A DNA stretch of 64,000 bases from Bacteroidetes bacterium HGW-Bacteroidetes-6. Lineage in GTDB: Bacteria; Bacteroidota; Bacteroidia; Bacteroidales; DTU049. Below, one piece after another: positions 19,444-29,725 of the stretch. The DNA is taken from positions 35,598-99,597 of the forward strand of contig PHDB01000007.1 of assembly GCA_002842495.1 (NCBI GenBank), read 5' to 3'. The notes beneath the pieces were generated by a model. It saw only the letters and a list, made by a program, of their open reading frames with translations. It did no database searches and was not told the DNA's origin. Both the position numbers and the translations under genes were made by a program. Position 1 is the stretch's first letter, and each line of letters opens with the position of its first letter.

Positions 19444-19792
19444 GATTTATGTAAATTTCAGTGTGTAATCTTGCATTTTACGCAGCGAAATTAATGATAT
19501 TTTTCGGGTGCATCAATTCAAATACCCTTTTCTTCACTAATTTAAAATGAATATAAGTTGCGGATGGGTTATTAGTCAGGGGGTTGTGAGGGAATGGCTC
19601 TTTGTAAATTGGGTTTTGATTTTGTCTCCAATTTGTTTTTCTAATTTCATTTATTTTTTTCTGTAAAAATGTTCGAAATTCCATGCTTCTTCAGAACTAC
19701 AAAACAATTTTAACACAGTATAATATTCTCAAAATTTATTTCTCTATTTGATTAATTTGTGGGATGATTTGTTTTCCAAACATCAAATTAGT

Positions 19793-19833
19793 GAAATTGC
19801 GAGAAATTACAAGAATCTCGCAATTTCTCGCAA
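19793..19833. repeat. Overlapping alternative inverted repeats between rsgA and nifJ
   Basis: gaaattgcgaga (19793-19804) / tctcgcaatttc (19816-19827), and ttgcgagaaatt (19797-19808) / aatttctcgcaa (19822-19833). Each is 12 bp perfect and they are mutually exclusive. Confidence 0.8.
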
Positions 19834-19875
19834 AATAAATTTCTGTAAGCCCAAAAGCTATATAATGTTAGTCGC

Positions 19876-20784
19876 TTACTCCGAAATATTATTCAGAATT
19901 CCCAAATAATTGGAATAGCGTTCTTCGTGAATGGTTTCTTTTTCAACGGCATCGCGAACTGCGCATCCGGGCTCGTGGCGGTGAGTGCAATTTTTGTATT
20001 TGCAATTTGGTATCAGAGGTTTAAACTCGCGAAACCAATGCCCGAGTTCCCATGGTTCGAAATCGACCACTCCAAACTCTTTGATTCCCGGAGTATCGAT
20101 GATAAGCGTGTTTTCGGGCAGCATATACATGGTTGCAAACGTGGTTGTGTGCATTCCTTTGTTGTGAGCCTTCGAAATATTTCCTGTGCGGGCATGAGCT
20201 TCGGGGCTTATGGCATTTATGAGTGCCGATTTTCCCACACCGCTGTGACCGGCCAATAAAATGGTCTTCCCGGCAATCATGCGGCTGAATTCTTCAATAT
20301 TATCGCCTCGTGTGGCCGATACCTGCATGGTTGGATAACCAGCGCTTTGATAAATTTCTTCGAAGTATGCCACAATGTCCGGATCCATCTCGAAAATATC
20401 GCTTTTGTTGAAAACAATGAGAGCCGGAATGTGGTACGATTCGGCCGAAATCAGAAAGCGATCAATGAATCCCGTCGATGTTCTTGGAAGAATGGGTGTG
20501 GCTACAACTATTGCCAAATCGATATTGGCTGCCAGAATATGTGTCTGCTTCGAAAGATTGGTGGCACGACGGATAATCACATTTTTTCTGTCGCGAATTC
20601 GTTGGATAATGCCTGTTTCCTGCCCTGTCTCCATATCGAAATCGACGCGATCGCCAACGGCAATCGGATTGGTAGTGCGCAGACCGCGCAGACGAATGTT
20701 GCCCCGTAAAACACAAGTGACGGTGTTTCCACCGCTGTGTACTTCGCATAATCGACCGGTTGAACGAACAACAATTCCTTCCAT
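19876..20784 (-). CDS. rsgA: Ribosome small subunit-dependent GTPase A
   Basis: Circularly permuted GTPase motifs: VFNKSD, GHSGVGKSALIN, DTPGIKEFG; Zn motif CKYKNCTHRHEPGC. Confidence 0.95.
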   Translation of the reverse strand: MEGIVVRSTGRLCEVHSGGNTVTCVLRGNIRLRGLRTTNPIAVGDRVDFDMETGQETGIIQRIRDRKNVIIRRATNLSKQTHILAANIDLAIVVATPILPRTSTGFIDRFLISAESYHIPALIVFNKSDIFEMDPDIVAYFEEIYQSAGYPTMQVSATRGDNIEEFSRMIAGKTILLAGHSGVGKSALINAISPEAHARTGNISKAHNKGMHTTTFATMYMLPENTLIIDTPGIKEFGVVDFEPWELGHWFREFKPLIPNCKYKNCTHRHEPGCAVRDAVEKETIHEERYSNYLGILNNISE

Positions 20785-20841
20785 CAGGGCTTTATATAGT
20801 GCTGCAAATTTACGATTTTCCTTTTAGCAGCTCTTGCGCTA

Positions 20842-21570
20842 TCAGGGGACAATGTTCCAGTTTTTAGCTTCCGGCAATGTTGAGTAGTCGATCCGTAGTT
20901 TATAAACCGATAGGTGATTGAGCGAAGTATGCAGCAGCGACAGATTTTCTTCAATTCCGGCATGTTGAAGCAATGCTCCGGTGAAAGCGCGTGTAGCAGG
21001 TCTGTAAGCCAGAGCATAGTTTGCCAATTGCTGATGAAATGCAGCGTTCTGACCAGTAATCATTTCGAGGATTTTGCCGATGACATAAGCGCCGTTTTCC
21101 AATTGTGTTATACTGTTGAATGCTTCGATGGAGTCGAGAAGTTGAAGAACATTGTGATTGTAGTTTGCCGGATCGAGTCGTGCTTTTCTGAAGCGGATGG
21201 TTATTCCGTTGTGGTTTTGCGCAGGACGCATATTGTTGATAGCAACATAGAAAATGTTTCTGTTTTCTGTTTTGGGAATGAATTGCCATTTTTCCCAGAT
21301 TGATGGCCCTGTTTCGTAGCCGCAGATTTTGTTACGGAACAGACAGATAGCACGGATGATTTCTTCGGGTTTTTGCTCTTTTTGAGATGGATCGGTTATC
21401 ATATATCTTCCTTTAAGCAGTCGAACAATCCTTTTTCGAAGGATTAGTTTACGTAATTCCGTTGACAGAGCTTTTTGGTTGAGTCCAGCCGCTGTAAGGT
21501 CGGTGTATCCAAATATTCGACCGGGTTGGAACGATTGTATGATGTTGAGGAGAGGGGAAGGCATGGGCAA
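20842..21570 (-). CDS. AbiEi/DUF6088-like transcriptional regulator (type IV antitoxin-like)
   Basis: N-terminal winged-helix-like 'LNQKALSTELRKLILRKRIVRLLKGRYMI' followed by an AbiEi-like body. Family call is from memory of the architecture. Confidence 0.5.
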   Translation of the reverse strand: MPMPSPLLNIIQSFQPGRIFGYTDLTAAGLNQKALSTELRKLILRKRIVRLLKGRYMITDPSQKEQKPEEIIRAICLFRNKICGYETGPSIWEKWQFIPKTENRNIFYVAINNMRPAQNHNGITIRFRKARLDPANYNHNVLQLLDSIEAFNSITQLENGAYVIGKILEMITGQNAAFHQQLANYALAYRPATRAFTGALLQHAGIEENLSLLHTSLNHLSVYKLRIDYSTLPEAKNWNIVP

Positions 21571-21583
21571 ATATAATAATATT

Positions 21584-21645
21584 ATAAACTATAAAGTTAA
21601 TACATGAAAAAGAAAACAAAGAATTAACAGGAATAAACTATAAAG
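21584..21645. repeat. 13-bp direct repeat ATAAACTATAAAG upstream of the AbiEi-like gene
   Basis: Exact copies at 21584-21596 and 21633-21645, with ATAATATTAT palindrome nearby (about 21575-21584). Confidence 0.7.
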
Positions 21646-22052
21646 AAAATAAATAGATTTATAAATTCCATTTAAATATTCACAACAACTTCCTTCAATA
21701 TTAGCTCGCAGTACGACAACTTATCCTACACTTTAAAAGTGTATTCTTTTTTAATGCTTTCTTGGAAAGATATTGCCTTTTGAGTTTTTGGACAACGAAA
21801 ATGGACAAAACACAAAAGTGACCTTGGGTATTCGTCTATCGGCGATGCCTTGCTACACTGTGTATTATGAAGGGATGTGCCTCTTTTGGCTTGATGTGAA
21901 TAAATTCAGAATATGCGGAAACAGGTTTTCATCAAAACAAAAGTCTTCTTTTCAAGAGCAAACACTCAAATACTACAGTTTCGTGACTAATGAAATACTC
22001 TTCCGTTATCATTATTCAGAAAGTGCTTTCAGACAAATTCAATAAAAGTCCT

Positions 22053-22379
22053 TTACTTCAACTTTTCATTATTCCAATGTCTATCGGAATCGCGTGAAGT
22101 TTTAATGGACATCTTTTCAGCGAATGCTTTCTCCAGATTTATGCCTGTCTGGTTGGCCAAACAAACCAATACAAACAGTACGTCGGCCATTTCTTCAGCC
22201 AGACCAGCCTTGTTTTCACCGTCCTTGTAACTCTGTTCGCCAAATTGCCGAGCCATATGCCGAGCCAGTTCACCCACTTCTTCCATCAGAATGGCAGTGT
22301 TGGTAAGCTCGTTGAAATATCTGACACCATGTCGCTTAATCCATGCGTCAACTTCGGTTTGCAATTGCTGCAATGTCAT
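22053..22379 (-). CDS. MazG-like nucleotide pyrophosphohydrolase
   Basis: 'LMEEVGELARHMAR' and 'LAEEMADVLFVLVCLANQTGINLEKAF' MazG EExxE / ExxD motifs. Confidence 0.9.
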   Translation of the reverse strand: MTLQQLQTEVDAWIKRHGVRYFNELTNTAILMEEVGELARHMARQFGEQSYKDGENKAGLAEEMADVLFVLVCLANQTGINLEKAFAEKMSIKTSRDSDRHWNNEKLK

Positions 22380-22831
22380 ACGTCTTTATTTTTTGTGTCG
22401 AGAACAATGGTCACTGGTCCGTCGTTGTTCAATTCAATTTGCATGTGTTCGCCAAATGCTCCGCGGGCAACGGTTTTGCCAAGAATTGCTTCTAACTTTT
22501 CGACAAATAATTCATACAGCTGGTTTGCTTTATCGGGCTCCATTGCTGCTATATACGATGGACGATTTCCTTTTTTAGTGGAGGCAAGCAGGGTAAACTG
22601 GCTCACAACCATCATATCGGCTCCTGCTTGCATTGCATCGAGGTTCATAACACCATTTTCATCATCGAAAATGCGAATTTGTGCAATTTTCTTCAAAAGC
22701 CAATCCATATCTTCTTTTGTATCGTCGCAGTGAATACCCAACAATACAAGCATTCCAGCTTCGATTGACGAAATTTTCGTGTTGTCAACTTTTACCGAAG
22801 CATGCAAAACCCGCTGCAAAACAGCTTTCAT
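22376..22831 (-). CDS. dtd: D-aminoacyl-tRNA deacylase
   Basis: MKAVLQRVLHASVKVD; 'SQFTLLASTKKGNRPSY' and 'ARGAFGEHMQIELNNDGPVTIVLDT' motifs. ATG at 22831 preferred over ORF-track start at 22918. Confidence 0.95.
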   Translation of the reverse strand: MKAVLQRVLHASVKVDNTKISSIEAGMLVLLGIHCDDTKEDMDWLLKKIAQIRIFDDENGVMNLDAMQAGADMMVVSQFTLLASTKKGNRPSYIAAMEPDKANQLYELFVEKLEAILGKTVARGAFGEHMQIELNNDGPVTIVLDTKNKDV

Positions 22832-24009
22832 TGAGCAGTCTGTTTTTTCTTGCCCGATTTCTTTTCGGCAGCAATTTTCGTTTTCACTCCCTCGTAAATT
22901 TTCATCGAATCGCAACAAAGCGTATCGGGCATCATTGAAAAATTGAAATAAACCGGATTGTGATCCGAATGAGTAAACCCCATATCGATTGTTTTGATGT
23001 CATTCACAATTACATTGGGCGAACAAAGATAATAGTCAATAATGGTTGTTGTGGTTTGACCTTTGGCATAAGACGTGTTTACATCACGGTTGGTTGGTAA
23101 ACTGGGATCGTAAACCCATTTCCAGCCAGATGGAAGGAAATCGGAAGTTACCGATGTTCCAACCATTCTTACTTTATCGCCCGATACAATTGCTGTGCTA
23201 TCAAATCCCGGAGGATTCTGGTTCCAGTCGCCACCTGCAATTACATAATGTCCGCGGCTATAGAGATCGAGAATATAGCTTCGGAGAAAATACAATTCAA
23301 TCAGACGGATATCGCCTGCATCGCTATAAGCTGAATTGTGAGTGTTGATTACATAAAGATCTTTTCCGTTCTCAAGATCGAAACGCATGATAATAAAACA
23401 GCGGTCAAGAAAAAACACGCTCATCGGCCAGCTATAACTGCCGGGGTACGAAACACGTTGAGCCCATTCGGGAACAAAACGGCTGAAACTCATCATGCCT
23501 GAATATACATGAGCCATAGGATTGAACAACGGAAATGGTACATAAGGGACATCGTAGTTGGCTGCCTGAACAGAACTGAATGATGGCAGCGCTTTCATGA
23601 ATGTGCTGTCTTGGTGGTTCCTGTAAGTGCGTCTGGCGTTAAAATCTACTTCCTGAAGTAAAACCAGATCTACACTGTCCATGGCTGAAACAATGTTGAA
23701 GACAGCATTGATATAGCTTTTGTACAAATCTTTTCCGGGTCGCATGTGCTTTCCACCTTCGTAAAAGAAATCCATTTCTTTTCCCAAGCCACAATACCCA
23801 ATATTCCAGCTGATAATTGAAATATTTTGATCGGCAAATAAAAACGATTTTTTCCCCTCATTAATTTTCAAAGTGTCGTTCATCGGTGGAGTGTAATTGC
23901 TGCGTGTGTTTATGACAATTACTGTAATAAAATATGATGCGACAAGGGCAACAATTATTAGTATTACTTTTAGCGCAATGCGCAATATCTTAAAAATCCG
24001 TTTCTTCAT
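22828..24009 (-). CDS. Endonuclease/exonuclease/phosphatase family protein, membrane-anchored
   Basis: N-terminal TM; 'ISIISWNIGYCG', 'VLLQEVDF', 'GGDWNQNPPG', 'GFTHSDHNPVYFNF'. Confidence 0.85.
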   Translation of the reverse strand: MKKRIFKILRIALKVILIIVALVASYFITVIVINTRSNYTPPMNDTLKINEGKKSFLFADQNISIISWNIGYCGLGKEMDFFYEGGKHMRPGKDLYKSYINAVFNIVSAMDSVDLVLLQEVDFNARRTYRNHQDSTFMKALPSFSSVQAANYDVPYVPFPLFNPMAHVYSGMMSFSRFVPEWAQRVSYPGSYSWPMSVFFLDRCFIIMRFDLENGKDLYVINTHNSAYSDAGDIRLIELYFLRSYILDLYSRGHYVIAGGDWNQNPPGFDSTAIVSGDKVRMVGTSVTSDFLPSGWKWVYDPSLPTNRDVNTSYAKGQTTTTIIDYYLCSPNVIVNDIKTIDMGFTHSDHNPVYFNFSMMPDTLCCDSMKIYEGVKTKIAAEKKSGKKKQTAQ

Positions 24010-24074
24010 ATTAGCGGAATAATTTTTGTAAAAATACATATTTTGAATTATTCCGATATTTGAAAAATTTTTCT

Positions 24075-24857
24075 ATGAAAAGAGAATTCTTTCTTTTGGG
24101 CCTTTTTTTGTTGGCTTTGCTTCCTGTAAGCGGCTTAAATGCTCAGAACAACTGGCAAAGTTTTTTGTCGAAAGAAAAATTTGTTTACAAAGGAAATATA
24201 CAGCCCTACCGTTTGTATCTGCCTGATTCTATTCAACCAGATGAAAAATTGCCTTTGATTTTGTTTTTGCATGGAGCCGGTGAACGTGGAAACGATAATC
24301 AAACACAATTACTGCACGGCGTGAGTCATTTTATGGATGTGCAGATCCGCAACGAATATCGTTTTATCCTGATAGCTCCACAGTGTCCCGAAGATGCTCG
24401 TTGGGTAGAGGTTGACTGGACATTAGCATCGCACAAAATGCCAGCACGCATCTCTGTGCCACTTGAACTTTCGTTTGCCCTCATCGATTCACTAATGAGT
24501 GTCTATCCGGTCGATTCCAACAGGGTTTATGTTACCGGTCTGTCGATGGGAGGGTTTGGTACCTGGGATGCAATGCAGCGTCGGCCGGGATTTTTTGCAG
24601 CATCAATGCCGGTTTGTGGAGGTGGTGATGAAACACAGGCTTGTGCAATTATCGCCACTCCTATCAAAGCATTTCATGGGAAACTCGATCATCTGGTAAT
24701 GCCTGCTCGCACAATAAATATGGTAAATGCTGTTAATCAGTGTGGTGGTGGTGCAGAATGTGTTTTGTTTCCTAATCTTGGTCATCTCTGCTGGGAGCAA
24801 GTATATTCGAATGTTGAAAATCTTCGCTGGATGTTTGCTCAAAAAAGGCAGAATTAA
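24075..24857 (+). CDS. Secreted alpha/beta hydrolase (esterase / PHB depolymerase-like)
   Basis: 'LILFLHGAGERGNDN', 'VTGLSMGGFGTWDAM' nucleophile elbow; signal peptide from ATG 24075 (TTG at 24060 is an alternative). Confidence 0.85.
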   Translation: MKREFFLLGLFLLALLPVSGLNAQNNWQSFLSKEKFVYKGNIQPYRLYLPDSIQPDEKLPLILFLHGAGERGNDNQTQLLHGVSHFMDVQIRNEYRFILIAPQCPEDARWVEVDWTLASHKMPARISVPLELSFALIDSLMSVYPVDSNRVYVTGLSMGGFGTWDAMQRRPGFFAASMPVCGGGDETQACAIIATPIKAFHGKLDHLVMPARTINMVNAVNQCGGGAECVLFPNLGHLCWEQVYSNVENLRWMFAQKRQN

Positions 24858-24883
24858 TTACTTTTGTCTCAAATTCGTGCCTT

Positions 24884-25671
24884 TTGAAATTGAATAAACC
24901 TCCCAAAGTATATTTCTTGTACCTGTTTTTGTTGGCCGGTGCACTGGTTTTGTTTTCAGCTCTGTCATTTACCGATACATCGTTGGGCATTGGTAAAATA
25001 GAACTAAAAGATTCTAAAATAAAGCAGTATTTTTTTCCATCGCCGAAGTTGGCTTTGGTAGCCGATACCATTAAGCGCACTGGGGTATCTGAAAAAATTG
25101 ACTCTTCGGCACAGAAATTTTTGTTTATTGGCGACTCGATGCTGGAATTTATGCGTATCCGTTTCAACGACTATTGTCATAAGAATGGTCATACAATGAA
25201 TACGGTCATTTGGTACAGCTCTTCGTCGCTCTGGTACGGACAATGCGATACACTAAGTTATTTCATTAAAAAGCATCAACCAACCTACGTTGTACTTGTT
25301 TTGGGTGCAAACGAATTGTTTATTAAAGACATTAAAACAGAGCGAGCCGAATTTGTAAAGCACATCATTGCAGAAATGGGCGATGTTCCGTTTATATGGG
25401 TTGGACCTCCCAACTGGAAAGACGATACGGGAATCAACGATTTAATTTTTAGATATGCTGGTCGCGATCGTTATTTCCCATCGAAGAACCTCAGTTATGA
25501 ACGCACCAAAGACGGAGCACATCCCACGCGTCCTTCAGCCTATAAATGGATGGACTCGGTTGCAGTGTATATGCAAAACGATGCCCGCTACCGTGTTTTG
25601 ATGGAGATGCCCGATACTTTTTTAGGGAAAGTTCCTCCGACTGAAATTCTAAAACCCAATCCTCCTTTCTG

Positions 25672-25672
<1 letters not shown>
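24884..25672 (+). CDS. SGNH hydrolase-like protein (partner of MBOAT)
   Basis: TTG start; N-term TM; 'FLFIGDSMLEFM', 'VLVLGANELF', 'TKDGAHPTRPSAY'; abuts the MBOAT gene. Confidence 0.8.
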
Positions 25673-27138
<1,466 letters not shown>

Positions 27139-27193
27139 AATCGATAATTATGGGTTGTTTTGGTGTCTGACACCTAGTAAACAACTAATAGGA

Positions 27194-28975
27194 TTACACG
27201 CAATTTTGCTTTGGTGTTTTGTCCGATTTTAAGTTTTCTTCTTGTTCCTCGAAATAGGTAGTCCACTTGAAATTGTAGAGACCAAATTCGAGCCGCTTTG
27301 CTTTCTCTTCGGGACTCAAACTTTCGTATTCTTTTTTCTGACGATAGAATTCCTCTTCCATTTCTCTACGTTTGCGTTCTTCTTCTTCGAGGCGAACTGC
27401 ATTTTCGCTTTCCCACAATTGTTTTGCTCGTGTGGTCAGGAATGTATCGGCAACCGAAGGGAACAATTCCATCAGCAACTGGTCTTTTTCAGAATTGATA
27501 AGTTTTACGCCACCAAATTCCTTAAATACTTTATTTTCCTGTGGTTTGTAGGTGGTTGTATCGTATGGTGTTTCAATTGGCGAACCAGTAATTTTTTCGC
27601 GAAATGCAGGAACAACCGGGACTGGTGTTTTGCCGTAGGAACCTTTAATTAGGTTTTCGAACTGTGTATTGTTGTTGGTGTACCAAGGCAGACCTTTGTT
27701 TTCGTCGAGAATACAATTCACGGCCTGAACACCTACAATTTGACTGGTTGGAGTCACCAACGGCACACAACCTGCATCCATGCGAACTTTGGGAACAGCA
27801 ATCAACACGCGTGGTAGAAGATCTTCGAGCTTCAGCTGTTTGAGCTGTGCCAGCATATTGGTGTACATTCCACCAGGAATCTGAGCGTTTTTTACCATTT
27901 CGTCAGCCGATGGAAAATTGAAGAATTCTTCAATTTTATTGCAGGCAACCAAAACGTCTTCGTAGTCTTCTTTTTCAACCGAATTGATAGCGCGGTCGAA
28001 CAAAGCATCGATGTCTTTTGGTAGCGTGTCTTTGGTGAGGTCGAAACTACGTGGAAACATTTTGTAACTATCGAATTCGGCCATTTCCTTGCGGATATCG
28101 TAAAGCAAGTCGCTCAAAGGCTTGAGTACTTCGATATTGACATTGGTTTCAATATTCAGCTTTTTACAGAAGAGATGAATAACCTCGTAAGCGGGAGCGG
28201 CCGGACCGCCTGCAAAAGGCATCATGTTGGTGTCAACAATGTCGGCTCCGCTCATAATGGCTGTGAGCACCGAGGCAAGACCGTAGCCGGGAGTGGAATG
28301 TGTATGAAAATCGACAGGAATATTGACGCTTTTTTTCAGCGCTTTGATAATTTTTGCAGCGCTGACATGATCGACTAAGCCGGCCATATCTTTAAGGGTA
28401 ACCATGTCGGCTCCCATATTTTCGAGTTCTTTGGCTTTTTGAGTGAAATAATTGGTGTCGAAAATAAGGTTTTTAGAATTGCCCGAAGAAATAAGTCCGA
28501 ATAATTTCTTTTTAGGTTCAACTTTCGGGTCAAGAGTATAACAAACAGTTCCATCGGCAATACCGCCAAATTTTTTGGCATAAATAACCGAAGCTTTGAT
28601 GTTTTCCATATCGTTGAGAGCGTCGAAAATGCGTAGAATATCGATTCCGGTGCTCATGGCGTTGCGGATAAAGCCTTCAATAACACTATCAGGATAGGGA
28701 TTGTAACCAAAAAGGTTTCTACCACGCGATAGCGCTGTGAGTTTCGAAGCATCGCCAATACCTTCTTTTATTTTAGCAAGTCTTTCCCAGGGGTCCTCGC
28801 TGAGATATCGCATTACGCTGTCGGGAACAGCTCCACCCCATACTTCCATAGCAAAAAAATGTGCTTCTTTAAAAAGAGGGAGTGTACGGTCAACCTGGCC
28901 TTGTTTCATGCGTGTGGCGAAAAGCGATTGTTGTCCATCGCGCAGAGTAAGGTCTCTGATTTTTAATTCTTTCAT
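27194..28975 (-). CDS. Carboxyltransferase subunit (oxaloacetate decarboxylase alpha / PycB-like), no biotinyl domain
   Basis: 'IRDLTLRDGQQSLFATRM', 'TLKDMAGL', 'VDFHTHSTPGYG', 'DTNMMPFAGG'. The C-term is charged coiled coil with no EAMKM-like biotinylation motif. Confidence 0.9.
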   Translation of the reverse strand: MKELKIRDLTLRDGQQSLFATRMKQGQVDRTLPLFKEAHFFAMEVWGGAVPDSVMRYLSEDPWERLAKIKEGIGDASKLTALSRGRNLFGYNPYPDSVIEGFIRNAMSTGIDILRIFDALNDMENIKASVIYAKKFGGIADGTVCYTLDPKVEPKKKLFGLISSGNSKNLIFDTNYFTQKAKELENMGADMVTLKDMAGLVDHVSAAKIIKALKKSVNIPVDFHTHSTPGYGLASVLTAIMSGADIVDTNMMPFAGGPAAPAYEVIHLFCKKLNIETNVNIEVLKPLSDLLYDIRKEMAEFDSYKMFPRSFDLTKDTLPKDIDALFDRAINSVEKEDYEDVLVACNKIEEFFNFPSADEMVKNAQIPGGMYTNMLAQLKQLKLEDLLPRVLIAVPKVRMDAGCVPLVTPTSQIVGVQAVNCILDENKGLPWYTNNNTQFENLIKGSYGKTPVPVVPAFREKITGSPIETPYDTTTYKPQENKVFKEFGGVKLINSEKDQLLMELFPSVADTFLTTRAKQLWESENAVRLEEEERKRREMEEEFYRQKKEYESLSPEEKAKRLEFGLYNFKWTTYFEEQEENLKSDKTPKQNCV

Positions 28976-29150
28976 TTTCTATCAAACCTTTTATAACCGT
29001 AAAATTACGAATATTTTGATATGCATTATCTGATTGAGGGTTTTATTGTTCGAAAATTGCTCAATTTGTTTCAAAATGCCTGTTTTTATTTTAGTTGTAA
29101 CTTTTCTGTTTTTTAGTTCGTCCTAATTTCAAATCAAAAAACAAAGCACA

Positions 29151-29456
29151 ATGAAAAATATAATATTTCTCCTTTTGTTCGTTCCTCTTGCAGCAATGAG
29201 CATCAACGATCCCTCTGTAGAAAGCAGTATCCGCGGCGAAATTTCGTATCCGCAGATTGCTATAGCCCAAAACATTGAAGGCGTAGTTTTGGTTGAGTTT
29301 AAAATCGACCTCAACGGACAAATTGATATTGTTGCAATCAATAGCAGCGATGTTACTCTTAGAGAATATGTAACTGCGAAACTGAAAAGTATGGTTTTCC
29401 CGGGAAAAACTTCCGATGAAAATTACACCATGCGATTCGATTTCCGACTTCGGTAA
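29151..29456 (+). CDS. Small secreted protein with TonB-C-like fold
   Basis: Signal peptide, then 'YPQIAIAQNIEGVVLVEFKIDLNGQIDIVAI' typical of TonB C-terminal domains. Confidence 0.65.
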   Translation: MKNIIFLLLFVPLAAMSINDPSVESSIRGEISYPQIAIAQNIEGVVLVEFKIDLNGQIDIVAINSSDVTLREYVTAKLKSMVFPGKTSDENYTMRFDFRLR

Positions 29457-29482
29457 CAACTGTCGGCCTCTACATATATATC

Positions 29483-29518
29483 AAATCCTGTTGGGTTGTC
29501 TCAACGGGATTTTTTTTT
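29483..29518 (+). terminator. Rho-independent terminator
   Basis: aaatcctgttg / caacgggattt stem with one wobble, followed by a T-run, 26 bp after the stop at 29456. Confidence 0.75.
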
Positions 29519-29725
29519 GCTGCGCGACTACTTAATGTGGAGAGATGTTTAGGCTAATGGATGTTTCGTTTTTGTGTTAAGTGCCTGTAAATTCCGAAAC
29601 CTTGTCGCAATCGCAAAGCAGAGTTGTTAATGGTTCCAACAACGCTGATATTTGTCATAATATGTCGGATGAGCAATAGTTTTTCGTAATTTTATAAGTT
29701 GAATACAACTACTAAAACCCACATC

